DNA of 64,000 bases from the NCBI RefSeq assembly GCF_027595985.1, contig NC_073312.1, positions 8,064,983 to 8,128,982 on the forward strand, in the 5' to 3' direction. Each line of letters begins with the position of its first letter. Position 1 is the stretch's first letter. Positions 55,562 through 64,000 of this stretch are shown piece by piece. The position numbers and the translations under genes were made by a program. The notes beneath the pieces are model-generated. The model ran no database searches. It saw nothing but the letters and a program-made list of their open reading frames with translations, and was not told where the DNA came from. Origin of the DNA: Sorex araneus (Eukaryota; Chordata; Mammalia; Eulipotyphla; Soricidae).

Positions 55562-56640
55562 TTGTGTATATGCAATCTCAGGTAGAAACACAACTCTAGG
55601 TAGCATATATGGACATACACAAAAGGGCAAACAAATGGTAAAGGCAGGATTCTGGGTGGTGACTACCCCAGGCGGGGGAAGAGCAAATGCATACAGGAGA
55701 TGAACCACACAATTAGCTGTAAAACGTTCTTATAGCATTGGGGACTGGTGGTGGATGCTTTGCAGCTATTTATTTTTCTTTCATCATTTTGCATTTCAGG
55801 CCACACTGGGCGGTGCTCAGGGCTCTCGGGGTACTGGGGATCTCGGACTTGGCCGCACGCAAACCCAGTGCCCTACCCACTGCCTCAGCGCCCCAGCCCA
55901 GCTACTACTCTTAACAGGAACTAAACATGGGCTGGTTAACGGTTCACAATCAATGTCCTGTCCCAACCCCCAGAACCAACGGACTGTCCCAGTACTGAAG
56001 GGACTGTGTGGGGCTGGGGGTACCCCATCCCCCTCCGAGGCAGGGCAGAGCACATGCCTGACACGTGTGAGGTCAGGGTTCATTCCCGGTGCTGGGGAGA
56101 CAAAGGTGCAGATGTGATGTAATGAAATCACATCAGGACGGGGCCTCTGTGATCATGGGGGTCCTCGCGGGAAGATTCATCACAAAGACATGCAAGGCGG
56201 GGAAAGAGAAAGGAACTCGGTCTTCCTCTGGTCTTATTCGGGAGGGCAGTGGCGGCGCCTGTTACCCCTGGCAGGAACCGACCAGGGAAGGCCGTGTGCA
56301 AGGCCAGTGCCTTACCAGCCACCGTTGCCCTGGTCCCCTCCCCTCCAGTCCTGCGAAGCCGCCAGCCTCGCCTGAATCCGGACAAGGGCAGCTTACACTG
56401 AGATGCAGGGGATTGAACCCGGGTTGGCCCGTGCAAGGCACACAGCCTACGGTACTCCAGCCCGATGTCCCATCCACAAAGCGGCAGAAAGACCAACGCT
56501 CCTGGTTTGAAGCCACGAAGTGTTATCTGGGCAGAAGGAGGCTGATGTGGTGGGCCAGGCATGGATCGCCGATGCCACGGGGTATGGTCAACCCAGGGAT
56601 GCACCCAGATCCAACGCAAAACGCAAACAAAACAAGAAAG
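55562..56640. other. Unique DNA with SINE debris
   Basis: A reversed fragment at about 55,790-55,900 and forward debris at 56,040-56,110. No gene supported. Confidence 0.5.
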
Positions 56641-56765
56641 GGGGCCGGAGCGACAGCACAGTGGCCCTGGCCTTGCACGCGGCTGACCGGGGTTCGATCC
56701 TCAGCATCCCATAGAGTCACCAGAGCACCGCCAGGGATGCGGGCACCCAAACAAACCAATAAGGG
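56641..56765 (+). mobile_element. Shrew SINE, shortened
   Basis: Head ggggccggagcgacagcac. Part of the A-box region and the whole 3' third are missing. Confidence 0.82.
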
Positions 56766-56929
56766 AGAGAGGGATGGGGGGGAGGGGGGGCGGGGAGCCT
56801 CTACTGCAGCCCCGAGTGGGGGAAACCTTTGCAAACACCGCCCGCTCCCAAGGCGCCCCCTGGCCCCCGAGGTCCCTCTGCCAGTCTGCCCGCGCCCCCT
56901 TCCAAAGCCTAGAAGACACCGGCAAAGCC

Positions 56930-57090
56930 ACGGGGGCTGGAGCAATAGCACAGCGGGGAGGGCGTTTGCCTTGCACGCCATCCCATATGGTCCCCTGAGC
57001 ACCGCCAGGGCTGATTCCTGAGTGCAGAGCCAGGAGTAACCCCTATGCATCGCCAGGTGTGACCCAAAAAAAAAGCAAAAAAAAAAAGAA
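56930..57090 (+). mobile_element. Young SINE lacking the B box, 12-bp duplication
   Basis: accggcaaagcc lies at 56918-56929 and 57091-57102. 'gccttgcacgc' joins directly to 'catcccatatgg', removing the B box. It lies at the upstream edge of the TIAL1 CpG island. Confidence 0.93.
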
Positions 57091-57570
57091 ACCGGCAAAG
57101 CCGTCCGGGCCGATGCCCAGGGCCGTCCCGCCGAGCCCCGGGAGCAGCACGACGCCCGCGACGCCCCCGCAGCATGATGCGGGGGGCGCGGGGGGCGCCC
57201 GGGCAGCTCGCGCGCGTGGCTGCCTCGGAGCAGGGCCGCGATCGCGCCGCGTTCCACGGACCCTTCTCCGACGGGGCCGTGACGAGCCGCCCCCCAAGCC
57301 GCCTCCCTCGGCCGGGAGCAACTTACGCGCGGGGAGCCGCGCCCGGGGCCCTCCGCGCCGTCGCGCCAGCAGGCCGGGCCCCTGGACTGGCCGGGGAGAG
57401 CCGGGCGGGCCGGCGGGCTCGGGCACCACGCGGACCCGGAGCCCCGCGGCCGGCGCAGTTGAAAAAGCCGCGCCGGGCCGGGCCGCGGGCGGAGCCGCCG
57501 GGCCGGCCGAGCCACTCAGGAGCCGGCCCCGGCCCCAGCCCCGAGCCGCCCGGGGCCGCCCCGCCGCGAG

Positions 57571-57589
57571 GCACGCCGGGATTTGTAGT
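57571..57589 (-). promoter_or_regulatory. ZNF143/THAP11-type motif 1
   Basis: On the minus strand it reads ACTACAAATCCCGGCGTGC, close to the long ZNF143 (SBS) motif including the GC tail. An ETS-like CCGGAAGC lies directly beside it on the same strand (57591-57599). Confidence 0.6.
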
Positions 57590-57718
57590 CCGCTTCCGGG
57601 ACGGCGCGCCTCTCCCCCGCCCCCCCACCGCGTTTCCCCGCCTTGCACCGGCGCCAGGACTTGGCCCCGCCCCTTCCCACTCGCCGACTTCCTGGTGGCG
57701 GCGCCGTCGGCGCGCCCG

Positions 57719-57737
57719 CCTACACTTCCCAGAAGTC
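57719..57737 (+). promoter_or_regulatory. ZNF143/THAP11-type motif 2
   Basis: CCTACACTTCCCAGAAGTC keeps CTACAnnTCCCAG, one mismatch from the ACTACAnnTCCC core. Confidence 0.5.
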
Positions 57738-57776
57738 TCTTCTCCGCGGCGGGCGCGGGGCGAGCTGCCCCCCGGG

Positions 57777-57795
57777 ACTACAGTTCCCAGAAGCC
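57777..57795 (+). promoter_or_regulatory. ZNF143/THAP11-type motif 3
   Basis: ACTACAGTTCCCAGAAGCC is a perfect ACTACAnnTCCCAG core, 58 bp after motif 2. Confidence 0.6.
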
Positions 57796-57829
57796 CCGCG
57801 GAGACGCGCGTCCCTCTCGCCGCTCCGGG

Positions 57830-57848
57830 ACCACAATTCCCAGAGACG
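57830..57848 (+). promoter_or_regulatory. ZNF143/THAP11-type motif 4
   Basis: ACCACAATTCCCAGAGACG has one core mismatch and follows motif 3 by 53 bp. Confidence 0.5.
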
Positions 57849-58089
57849 CTCCGGCTGCCCCGCGCCCCGCGCCCTCCCTCGGCCTCCTCGGGGCCTGGCT
57901 GGACTCCGGCCGCCCGGCGGGCCCCCCGGCGCCGACGTGAGCGTCGCCGCCCGGCGCCGGCGTCGCCTCGGCCGCCCCGTGCGGCCCCCCGGCCCGCGGC
58001 CCCCCGTGCAGGCCGCCGCGGCCGGCCCGAGCGGTGACCTGGCGGGCCGCGCCTGCGCCCTGCCCCGTTTCCTGCCTGGCTGGTGGCGG

Positions 58090-58100
58090 CGGCCATTTTG
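58090..58100 (-). promoter_or_regulatory. YY1-type initiator motif of TIAL1
   Basis: On the minus strand the sequence reads CAAAATGGCCG, centred on the AAAATGGC YY1 core. YY1 sites of this kind often sit at or just downstream of CpG-island transcription starts, so TIAL1 transcription probably begins near 58,050-58,150, giving a 5' UTR of about 150-250 nt. Confidence 0.5.
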
Positions 58101-58303
58101 TCCATCCTCCTCCTCCTCCTGCTCCTCCTGGTTGGAGCGCAGTGTCCGGAGCGGGCTGGGGGGAGAGAGACCTAGCGCAGGGTTCGGTGCCTCTGCCCCG
58201 GTGCCCGGCCGTGGCCCGGAGCCCCCCTCCCCTTCCTCCCCGCCCCCTCCCCTCCCCGGCCCTGCCCTCCCCCCGCTCCCGGGATCGCTCCGTCGCACCC
58301 ACC

Positions 58304-58335
58304 ATGATGGAAGACGACGGGCAGCCCCGGACCCT
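58304..58335 (+). CDS. TIAL1: TIAL1 (TIAR) coding exon 1
   Basis: The exon encodes MMEDDGQPRT plus the first two bases of a leucine codon, then a strong donor (GTGAGT, GT at 58336-58337). This matches the N terminus of TIAR. The first RRM starts on exon 2 (LYVGNL...), which is not in the window. The first ATG is in a good context (ACCATG) and is followed at once by a second in-frame ATG. TIAL1 binds U- and AU-rich RNA through three RRMs, regulates alternative splicing and translation, and joins stress granules through its Gln-rich C-terminal tail. The short first exon, CpG-island promoter and position opposite BAG3 support the call. The in-frame continuation past the donor is intron. The non-coding 5' part of the exon probably begins near 58,100. 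Confidence 0.96.
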
Positions 58336-59522
58336 GTGAGTACCCGGGCCGGGCGCGGGCGCCCCGTGCATCCCCGCCCCCCGCGGGCCCCCCGGCCCGG
58401 CCGCCGCGCTCCGGCCGGGCCCCTCCCCGGGGGGCGCGGGCGTGCGCACGGCGGCGGCTGTCAGGGCCGGGCGGCGGGAGGGGGGCCCGCGGCTGGGCCC
58501 CGGCGCGCCCGCCCGCCCTGCCCGGCGCCCCCCGGACGGCTCGCGGGCCGGGCGGGGCGGCCGGGCGGCGGCGGGGCCCGGGGCCGCCCCGGCGCCCGGC
58601 TCGCGGGGCCCCACGTGCCCCGGCTGTCAGCGACGCCCGCGGGGCGCCCGCTGCCCGGCCGGCGCCCGGGGCCGCCGCTCCCGCCGCCCGGGCCCCGGCG
58701 GGGCGCAGAGTTGCGGGCGCCGCGCCCCCCGCGCCCCCCGCGCCCCGCGCCGGCCCCCGGGGAGCGCCCGCCGCCGCGCTCGCCCGCCCGCCCCAATGAA
58801 TGAACCGCGGCCGGCCCGGGCTGCTCCGGGCCCCGAGCGAAGAGTGATGACTCAGCACGGGCGCTCCCCGCACCCGTCCCCCGCACCCGCCGAGGGGGCC
58901 CGGGCCGGGCGGCGCGCACACGGCGCGGGGGCACGGGGGGCACGGCGGGGCCGGCCGCGCTTTGTTGTCCCCGTGCCCCCCGCCCGGTGCTCCCGGGGAG
59001 CTGGGCGCGCTGCGGGCGCGGCTGTCAGGCGGGGGAGTCGGGGCCCCGGGGGTCGGGCCGGCTGGCCGGGTGGGTGAAGTTCCCCTGGCGTCCCCGCTGG
59101 CCGCCAGATGGACGCCTGCGTCCGCGCGATTGCCACCGGCTCGTGGCGGGCGGGCGGGCTCGGTGGCGCTGGTGCCCTTTTCTATTCCCGCCGCTCCCAG
59201 CGCCTCGGGGTCCGCGGGCATCTGCCCCCTCGGACCGACCGACTGACCGCTGGGCCTGCCCCGGTGCTTTCTGCTCCCTCGTCCCAGACAGAGAAAAGCC
59301 GCGCAGGGTCGCTCTTGCAGTTTGCCCTTTAGTGTCTGGGAGCCCGGGCTGGGTGTTTGGTTAGGGGCGGGTACTTGGAAGCATCTGGGAAAGCCACCTA
59401 GCTGGCGCGGACTCCGCCGAGAGAGAAGTTACTTTGTGTCCAAAACATCCGAAATGTCATGCGTGCGTGATGATGGCTTTGGGACAGCTCCTGGGTAGTG
59501 TCCTGACGCATCGCTCCTGCAC

Positions 59523-59680
59523 GGGGGCTGGAGTGGGGATACAGTGGGTAGGGCGCTTGCCTTGCACGCCGCCGGCCAGGGTTTAGTCCTCAGCATCCCA
59601 GTATGGTCCCCTGAGTACCGCCAGGAGTAAGCCCTGAGCGTTCCCGGGTATAGCCCTCCCAGCCCCCACCTTTCCCCCCC
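59523..59680 (+). mobile_element. Old SINE in TIAL1 intron 1
   Basis: Head 'acgggggctggagtggggat', B-box region 'gggtttagtcc'. It ends before a C-run. Confidence 0.8.
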
Positions 59681-60829
59681 CCCCCCAAGGAGAGGGATTC
59701 AGGTCTTGCTAAAGAACCCGCTGTGTCGGGGCTGTCCTACAGCGGGTCGCGCGCTGGCCAGCCACCTGGCCACTCTCGCCGGATCCCGGGCACAGCTGGC
59801 GGCGGCAGTCCCTCAGCAGAGCTAGGTGGGTGCAGCAACAAGCAGACAAACTAAACATGCAGGTTCAGTGCCCTTGATTCCTGTAACTGTCTTTGCACGG
59901 GTCTTTCTTCCCGTGTAACCTTTCCCGGTAGACCAATTGGCCCACTTTTGGAAAAAGTTAGCCCATCTCCTCTTCCCTCCTGTTCTCTCTTTGAAACACA
60001 CGTGAGTCATCTGTGTGCAGCTGTGGGAACTGTGACATTCTGTTGTTGTGAGCCAGAAAGCAGCCGATTAGTGGTACCTTCGTGACACAGGGTGTCCCTG
60101 TGCCTTCGCCCTCTGCCTTGCCCCTGCGCCCATCTGGGCGGGAAGGACTCCCCATCCTCCTGAGCCTCAGGAGCTGCTGCGATATTTGACAGTGCTCAGG
60201 CTGCTTTTATTGACATTCGGTCCTTTATTTTATGGTCCGGAATGATTTTAAACGTTAGACGTAACCGTCAGTGTGATTTGGTCTGATTTTTGTGTCTTGG
60301 GGGAAAATTCCAATGTAAACATTTTAGGTAAAAGAAATGCCACGCAATGGAGACTTTTGTCTATTTTAATGGAAAATCGTGCAGTCTTTCGTGGGTCATC
60401 TTATATATTTCTCCTTAAAGATCAAGCAACCTGGTTAGGACAATAACCTGGCGAGAACTTGGCCCCCAGCAGGGCCTTCCCTGGCTCCCCACGGGAAGCG
60501 CGACTTGCCTTTTGCTCCGGGATCTGTAGGATTGGTTCTCACGTGGCGAGTATGTTTCTGAAGAATGTACTCTTCATAAAATTGATGTTAAAACTGTTTC
60601 CTTAAAATGCCTGTGTGTTACTAGTGAGGTTTTTTTCCCTGCAGACACACACAAGCTAAGACATATGGTTCTATCATCAGAAAGCAATATGGTGTTTATA
60701 GCCTAGGTAGGTCTTTAAATATTCATTACCTACATGATTACTAATTTATTTGATGGTATTTAAAGTGGTAAAGAATTGCTTTGATGTTGAGCCTAAAGTT
60801 TGTCATATCGTTGCTTTAAGGGTCTTTTT

Positions 60830-61910
60830 TTTTTCTGATGTTCTTCACTGTCACTTGACCCTTCTCTGGGGGTGGTCCATACTGTGGCCTCGAGACACAG
60901 AATGAGGTGGTGTGTGAGCCGCCCCGCAGTGTCTGGCATTGCGGTGCCATTGTAGGACCCACAGTTCCGACTTGCTTTCCTGGTGGCTTGGGGTGCGGTG
61001 ATTTCCTCCATCATGTCCCGACTTCAGGGTGACAAGATCCTCATGCTCTGCCATGTGTCCTGCCAAAGGCACCAAGCGGGTGGGAACTGTGGCTCTCGGA
61101 CTAAACCGTATGACATGATGCGATGGTCCTGCTGTGAAGTTGGTCTGCCTTCCTGAAAGAGACGTGGTTAGGATGAGGAAATGCACCAGTGACGAGAGTG
61201 TAGCCTGAACAGCTCAGGGCGGGAGCAGGGGAGGACGGTGCCGTTATACCCCACTGCCTGCTTGACCGGCGCACACCGTGCATCTGGCTATACTCGGGCG
61301 GTAATTGAGGCCCTTACTGACTTACGCTGCTTTCTTGAAAACATGCATGTCTGTGTAAGTCGGTATTCTTCACTGAACTGGTCGATAAGCTGTTCTTCTG
61401 GGACCTTCCCTCTGCTCTCCTTCTTCAAACAGAATATCGACTTATTGATGAGTTGGTCGGAGGCCCACCGGAGGATATTGGTGCAAACTCTCTCACACAG
61501 AAACGTGCTGAGAGCAGAAGCAGAAATGTTCCTTCCGTGGACATTAGGCCACTGAAGCTGGGTTCAGGTCCTGGGAACTTCTGGGCACTCTGGGTGTCCG
61601 AGTGGCATTCGTCTCCTGAGAGGCCTGATGCTCGTAACTTAGAATTCCGCCCGGTTGGACATAGGAAGTAGTTTAGCAACATGAACTTTTGCCTATTGCG
61701 GAACTGCCAAGAATCAAGTCCCACACCGTATTGATTGCCACCTCGCCGAGGGATAAAGGCTCATTTTCCGTTTTGAATGGTTCTCCCGTCGCCCCGTCCT
61801 TAGAAGGCAGAGCAGGCCTGAAGAGTGCCTTTTTCTCTGTTTCCCCCCCTTGAGTTGAAGTCGCGTTTAGAACTTCTAATTCTTTGCTCTTGAATCCAAG
61901 GCCTCTCAAT
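60830..61910 (-). pseudogene. Possible decayed processed pseudogene, parent not identified
   Basis: Read on the minus strand, this 1.1-kb block yields protein-like, non-low-complexity segments in shifting frames: about 78 codons at 61909-61673, then 61560-61290 (includes ERVCTNILRWASDQLINKSI and GKVPEEQLIDQFSEEYRL), then 61186-60851. The block ends in a run of about ten A on that strand (T-run at 60825-60834), as a retrocopy would. Frameshifts and stops break it everywhere and there is no start-to-stop frame. I do not recognise the parent gene and could not find a convincing target-site duplication, so it may instead be unique intron sequence with chance frames. Confidence 0.3.
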
Positions 61911-61944
61911 CCAGGAGTTTGTGGTCTTCAAGTGTAAATTTTAC

Positions 61945-62100
61945 TTGTTTTTGGGTTTTGGACCACACCTGCTGATGCTCAGGCGTTACTCCTAGTTCTG
62001 CTCTCAGGGATCACTCCTGACAGTGCTCAGGGGGCCATATGGGATGCCAGGAAACAAACTTGGGTCTGCCACTTGCGTGGCAGCTGCCGCCTTACCCTTG
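61945..62100 (-). mobile_element. Old SINE, reverse, in TIAL1 intron 1
   Basis: 'ttttggaccacacctgctgatg' to 'ccgccttacccttgg'. Confidence 0.78.
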
Positions 62101-62374
62101 GAACCTTAGAATGTGTTGAGTGCTGCCTAATCAGAGCAGAAAGTGAAGCCTGGAAATCATAATTTAGAAAGAAAGAGAGCTTATATTACCGGGCGACTAT
62201 ATTAGCAGGAAAATGTTGAGCATTTGCCCCAAATATTTTTATTACTATTTATTTTGGGATAGTTTTACGATAATGTAAAAGAGTTATTTTGAGCAGTATT
62301 TTTAAAACTATACTCTGTTTCTGATTTAAGTATCAACGATGGGAAGCCAGAGGGATAGTACAGGTTTTTGGTGT

Positions 62375-62540
62375 GTTTTGATTTGTTTTGGTTTTGGATT
62401 TTGGGTCACAACTGGTGATGGTCGGGGGTTACTCTTGGCTCTGTGCTCAGGAGTTAATCCTGCCTGGGCTCGGGGGACCCACATGCGATGACAGGGATGG
62501 AATCTGGGTGGCCGAATGCAAGGCGAATGCCCTGCCCTCT
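62375..62540 (-). mobile_element. Old SINE, reverse, in TIAL1 intron 1
   Basis: 'ttttgggtcacaactggtgatg' to 'gaatgccctgccctc'. Forms an inverted pair with the next copy. Confidence 0.8.
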
Positions 62541-62544
62541 AGCA

Positions 62545-62650
62545 CAGGCTTAAGGCACATGCCTTGCATGTGGTCCGCCACCGCTTGATCTCTGGAATCA
62601 CATACTCCCCAAGCACAGAGCCAGGGGTAAGCCCTGAGCACCCCAATAAA
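62545..62650 (+). mobile_element. Old SINE fragment, forward
   Basis: 'aggcacatgccttgcatgtgg' to 'aagccctgagcaccccaataaa'. Confidence 0.7.
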
Positions 62651-62861
62651 ATGATAGATAAAAAGTTATTACGTGTATTGAAGGCATATGCAAATGAATG
62701 AAATACAAAGCTCTGACGGAAAGGCAATTTGGGTCAAGTTTAAGTATAGAGTAAATTATATTCTTTCAATTCTGCTAAATTAAGATGTTCCACCTATGAT
62801 GGCATTCCTTTCTATAAGAACTTTTGTTTTTAAGAATATGGTTTAATGAGCTTTATTTAGC

Positions 62862-63024
62862 ATTTTTTGGGGGGTCACACCCAGTGATATTCAGGGGTTA
62901 CTCCTGGTATTTAGTAATTACTCCTGGTGCTGCTCCGGGGACCATATGGGATGCCAGGGATTGAACCTGAGTCAGCCACATGCAAGGCAAATGTCCAACC
63001 TGCTGTATTATTGCTCTAGCCCCT
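62862..63024 (-). mobile_element. SINE, reverse, in TIAL1 intron 1
   Basis: 'ttttggggggtcacacccagtg' to 'attattgctctagcccc'. Fairly well preserved. Confidence 0.88.
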
Positions 63025-64000
63025 GTAGTAACTTTTGAAATTGCTGCTTCACTAGTGGATTTTTAGTGCTATTTGAAAAATAAGAAACCTTAAAATATAC
63101 TTCTCTTTAATTATTTCACAACTATCAAAACTTAGACTATTTTTTTTTAATTTGGCATCAGTGCATGAAACAATATATATAAACGGTATCTCTAGAAATC
63201 CTTTCTGCCCCGTTAGAAATAAACACAATAAAAAAAAAAGTTGTATTAAATGATAGCTTTTTTGGTGGCTGTTAGCTAAGGGAGAATATGCCCATATTTA
63301 AACAGTAATGCAAATGTAGAACTGCTTAAATTATTGAAATTGTGTTACAGTAAAATATTCTAAAGGTTACAGTTTAGCTTTAATATGTGAAAATCTGTTT
63401 ATCCGCTCTCAGTAGAAACGAACTCACTAGCACTGCAGGTTAGATGATGCTGTTTGGAGGACGAAGGTCACTTGTTCGTTTTCTTTATAGTTTGGTCTGT
63501 GTCAACTCCCCCCCCCCCCAGGATTTATGACTGTAGGCTCACCAATCCCAAACCTTATGCGTTAAAGAGGAATAGGCAATAATCTTAGAAATTCCCCTAC
63601 TATTGGAAGGAGTCTGCCACGGGCGGGCCTGCTGGTGGGCGCGCTGTGCTGACAGTTAGAAGGCAAAGACAGCAGACGGCCAGGATGACCACCTCCCCCC
63701 CCTTTTTTTTTAATGTTTCGCTTAACCTTGCTTTTCTCAGTATATTTTCCCCTGTTATTGTGTTATAAAACAGTTGTATGTTTCAATGGTAATCACAGAT
63801 GTAAGACTTGGATTTGTTGTTTTGTTTTAGAGCTAAGTTTCCAGATGTCGCATTTCTAGTTCGGAAAATAAAATGCTTTTTCCTTATAGAAACTGTTAAA
63901 TATTAACAAATATTATGTGGATTATGAGGTTGCTGCCAGCAGATGCAAGGTTTAGGAATTGAACACCGAGAAACTACACAGACTTCTCAGGGGCCCGGAG

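Larger units (their letters stand above)
57100..59260. promoter_or_regulatory. TIAL1 CpG island and promoter region
   Basis: About 2.1 kb of extremely GC- and CpG-rich DNA surrounds TIAL1 exon 1 and ends sharply near 59,260 in ordinary intron sequence. No TATA box is visible ahead of the exon, as usual for a housekeeping promoter. Long frames here on both strands, rich in Ala, Arg, Gly and Pro, are composition artefacts. Confidence 0.9.
58336..64000 (+). other. TIAL1: TIAL1 intron 1 (partial, donor side)
   Basis: This is intronic by position. I searched for the exon 2 sequence that begins RRM1 and did not see it, so the intron continues past 64,000. 58,336-59,260 is CpG island. 59,690-60,820 and 63,030-64,000 are mostly unique and AT-rich with no visible repeat beyond short A/T runs. 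SINEs and a possible retrocopy are listed separately. Confidence 0.85.

Noticed and set aside
57059..58803. Long frames (up to 386 codons) across the TIAL1 promoter
   Set aside because: They come from stop-poor GC-rich sequence, overlap on both strands, and run through the exon 1 donor.
63780..64000. Possible TIAL1 exon 2 behind the 'tttgttttag' at about 63,830
   Set aside because: The downstream sequence does not translate to the expected start of RRM1 and has in-frame stops; the splice-like word is probably chance.

Overview
The window is nuclear DNA from a placental mammal, almost certainly a shrew (Soricidae, Sorex-like). The evidence is dozens of copies, in both orientations, of a tRNA-derived SINE with the head 'ggggctggagcgatagcac', a B box (ggttcgattcc) and a middle part 'gagccaggagtaacccctg'. 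I know this family from shrew genomic clones. Long (CA)n, (GA)n and minisatellite tracts and two mammalian first exons with CpG islands fit this. Nothing is prokaryotic or phage-like.

Only two protein-coding genes are supported, each by its first coding exon. BAG3 exon 1 lies on the minus strand (coding 5893-6072; 60 codons with the WW domain, then a GT donor), so positions 1-5892 are BAG3 intron 1 and its promoter lies above about 6180. TIAL1 exon 1 lies on the plus strand (coding 58304-58335, MMEDDGQPRT plus a split codon), so 58336-64000 is TIAL1 intron 1. The genes are head to head about 52 kb apart, the arrangement I recall at human 10q26. Both act in stress responses: BAG3 is an HSP70 co-chaperone and TIAL1/TIAR a stress-granule RNA-binding protein.

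Layout: 1-5.9 kb, BAG3 intron with SINEs. 5.5-7.2 kb, BAG3 CpG island with candidate heat-shock elements, a TATA-like box and an array of GC boxes. 7.2-57 kb, gene-free DNA holding SINEs of two tail types, LINE 3' ends with polypurine tracts, three LTR-like sequences (16.2-17.3, 28.7-29.5, 31.1-32.0 kb), CTCF-like motifs including a tandem array at 28.15-28.34 kb, a 0.75-kb polypurine block (44.85-45.59 kb), a 1.28-kb non-coding retroposon with a 14-bp target-site duplication (41.9-43.2 kb), a 2-kb minisatellite (49.7-51.7 kb) and two shorter minisatellites. 57.1-59.3 kb, TIAL1 CpG island with four ACTACA..TCCC motifs. 59.3-64 kb, TIAL1 intron with a possible decayed retrocopy and five SINEs.

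Almost all other open frames are by-products of GC-rich, simple-repeat or SINE sequence. SINE limits are approximate except where a target-site duplication (TSD) fixes them.
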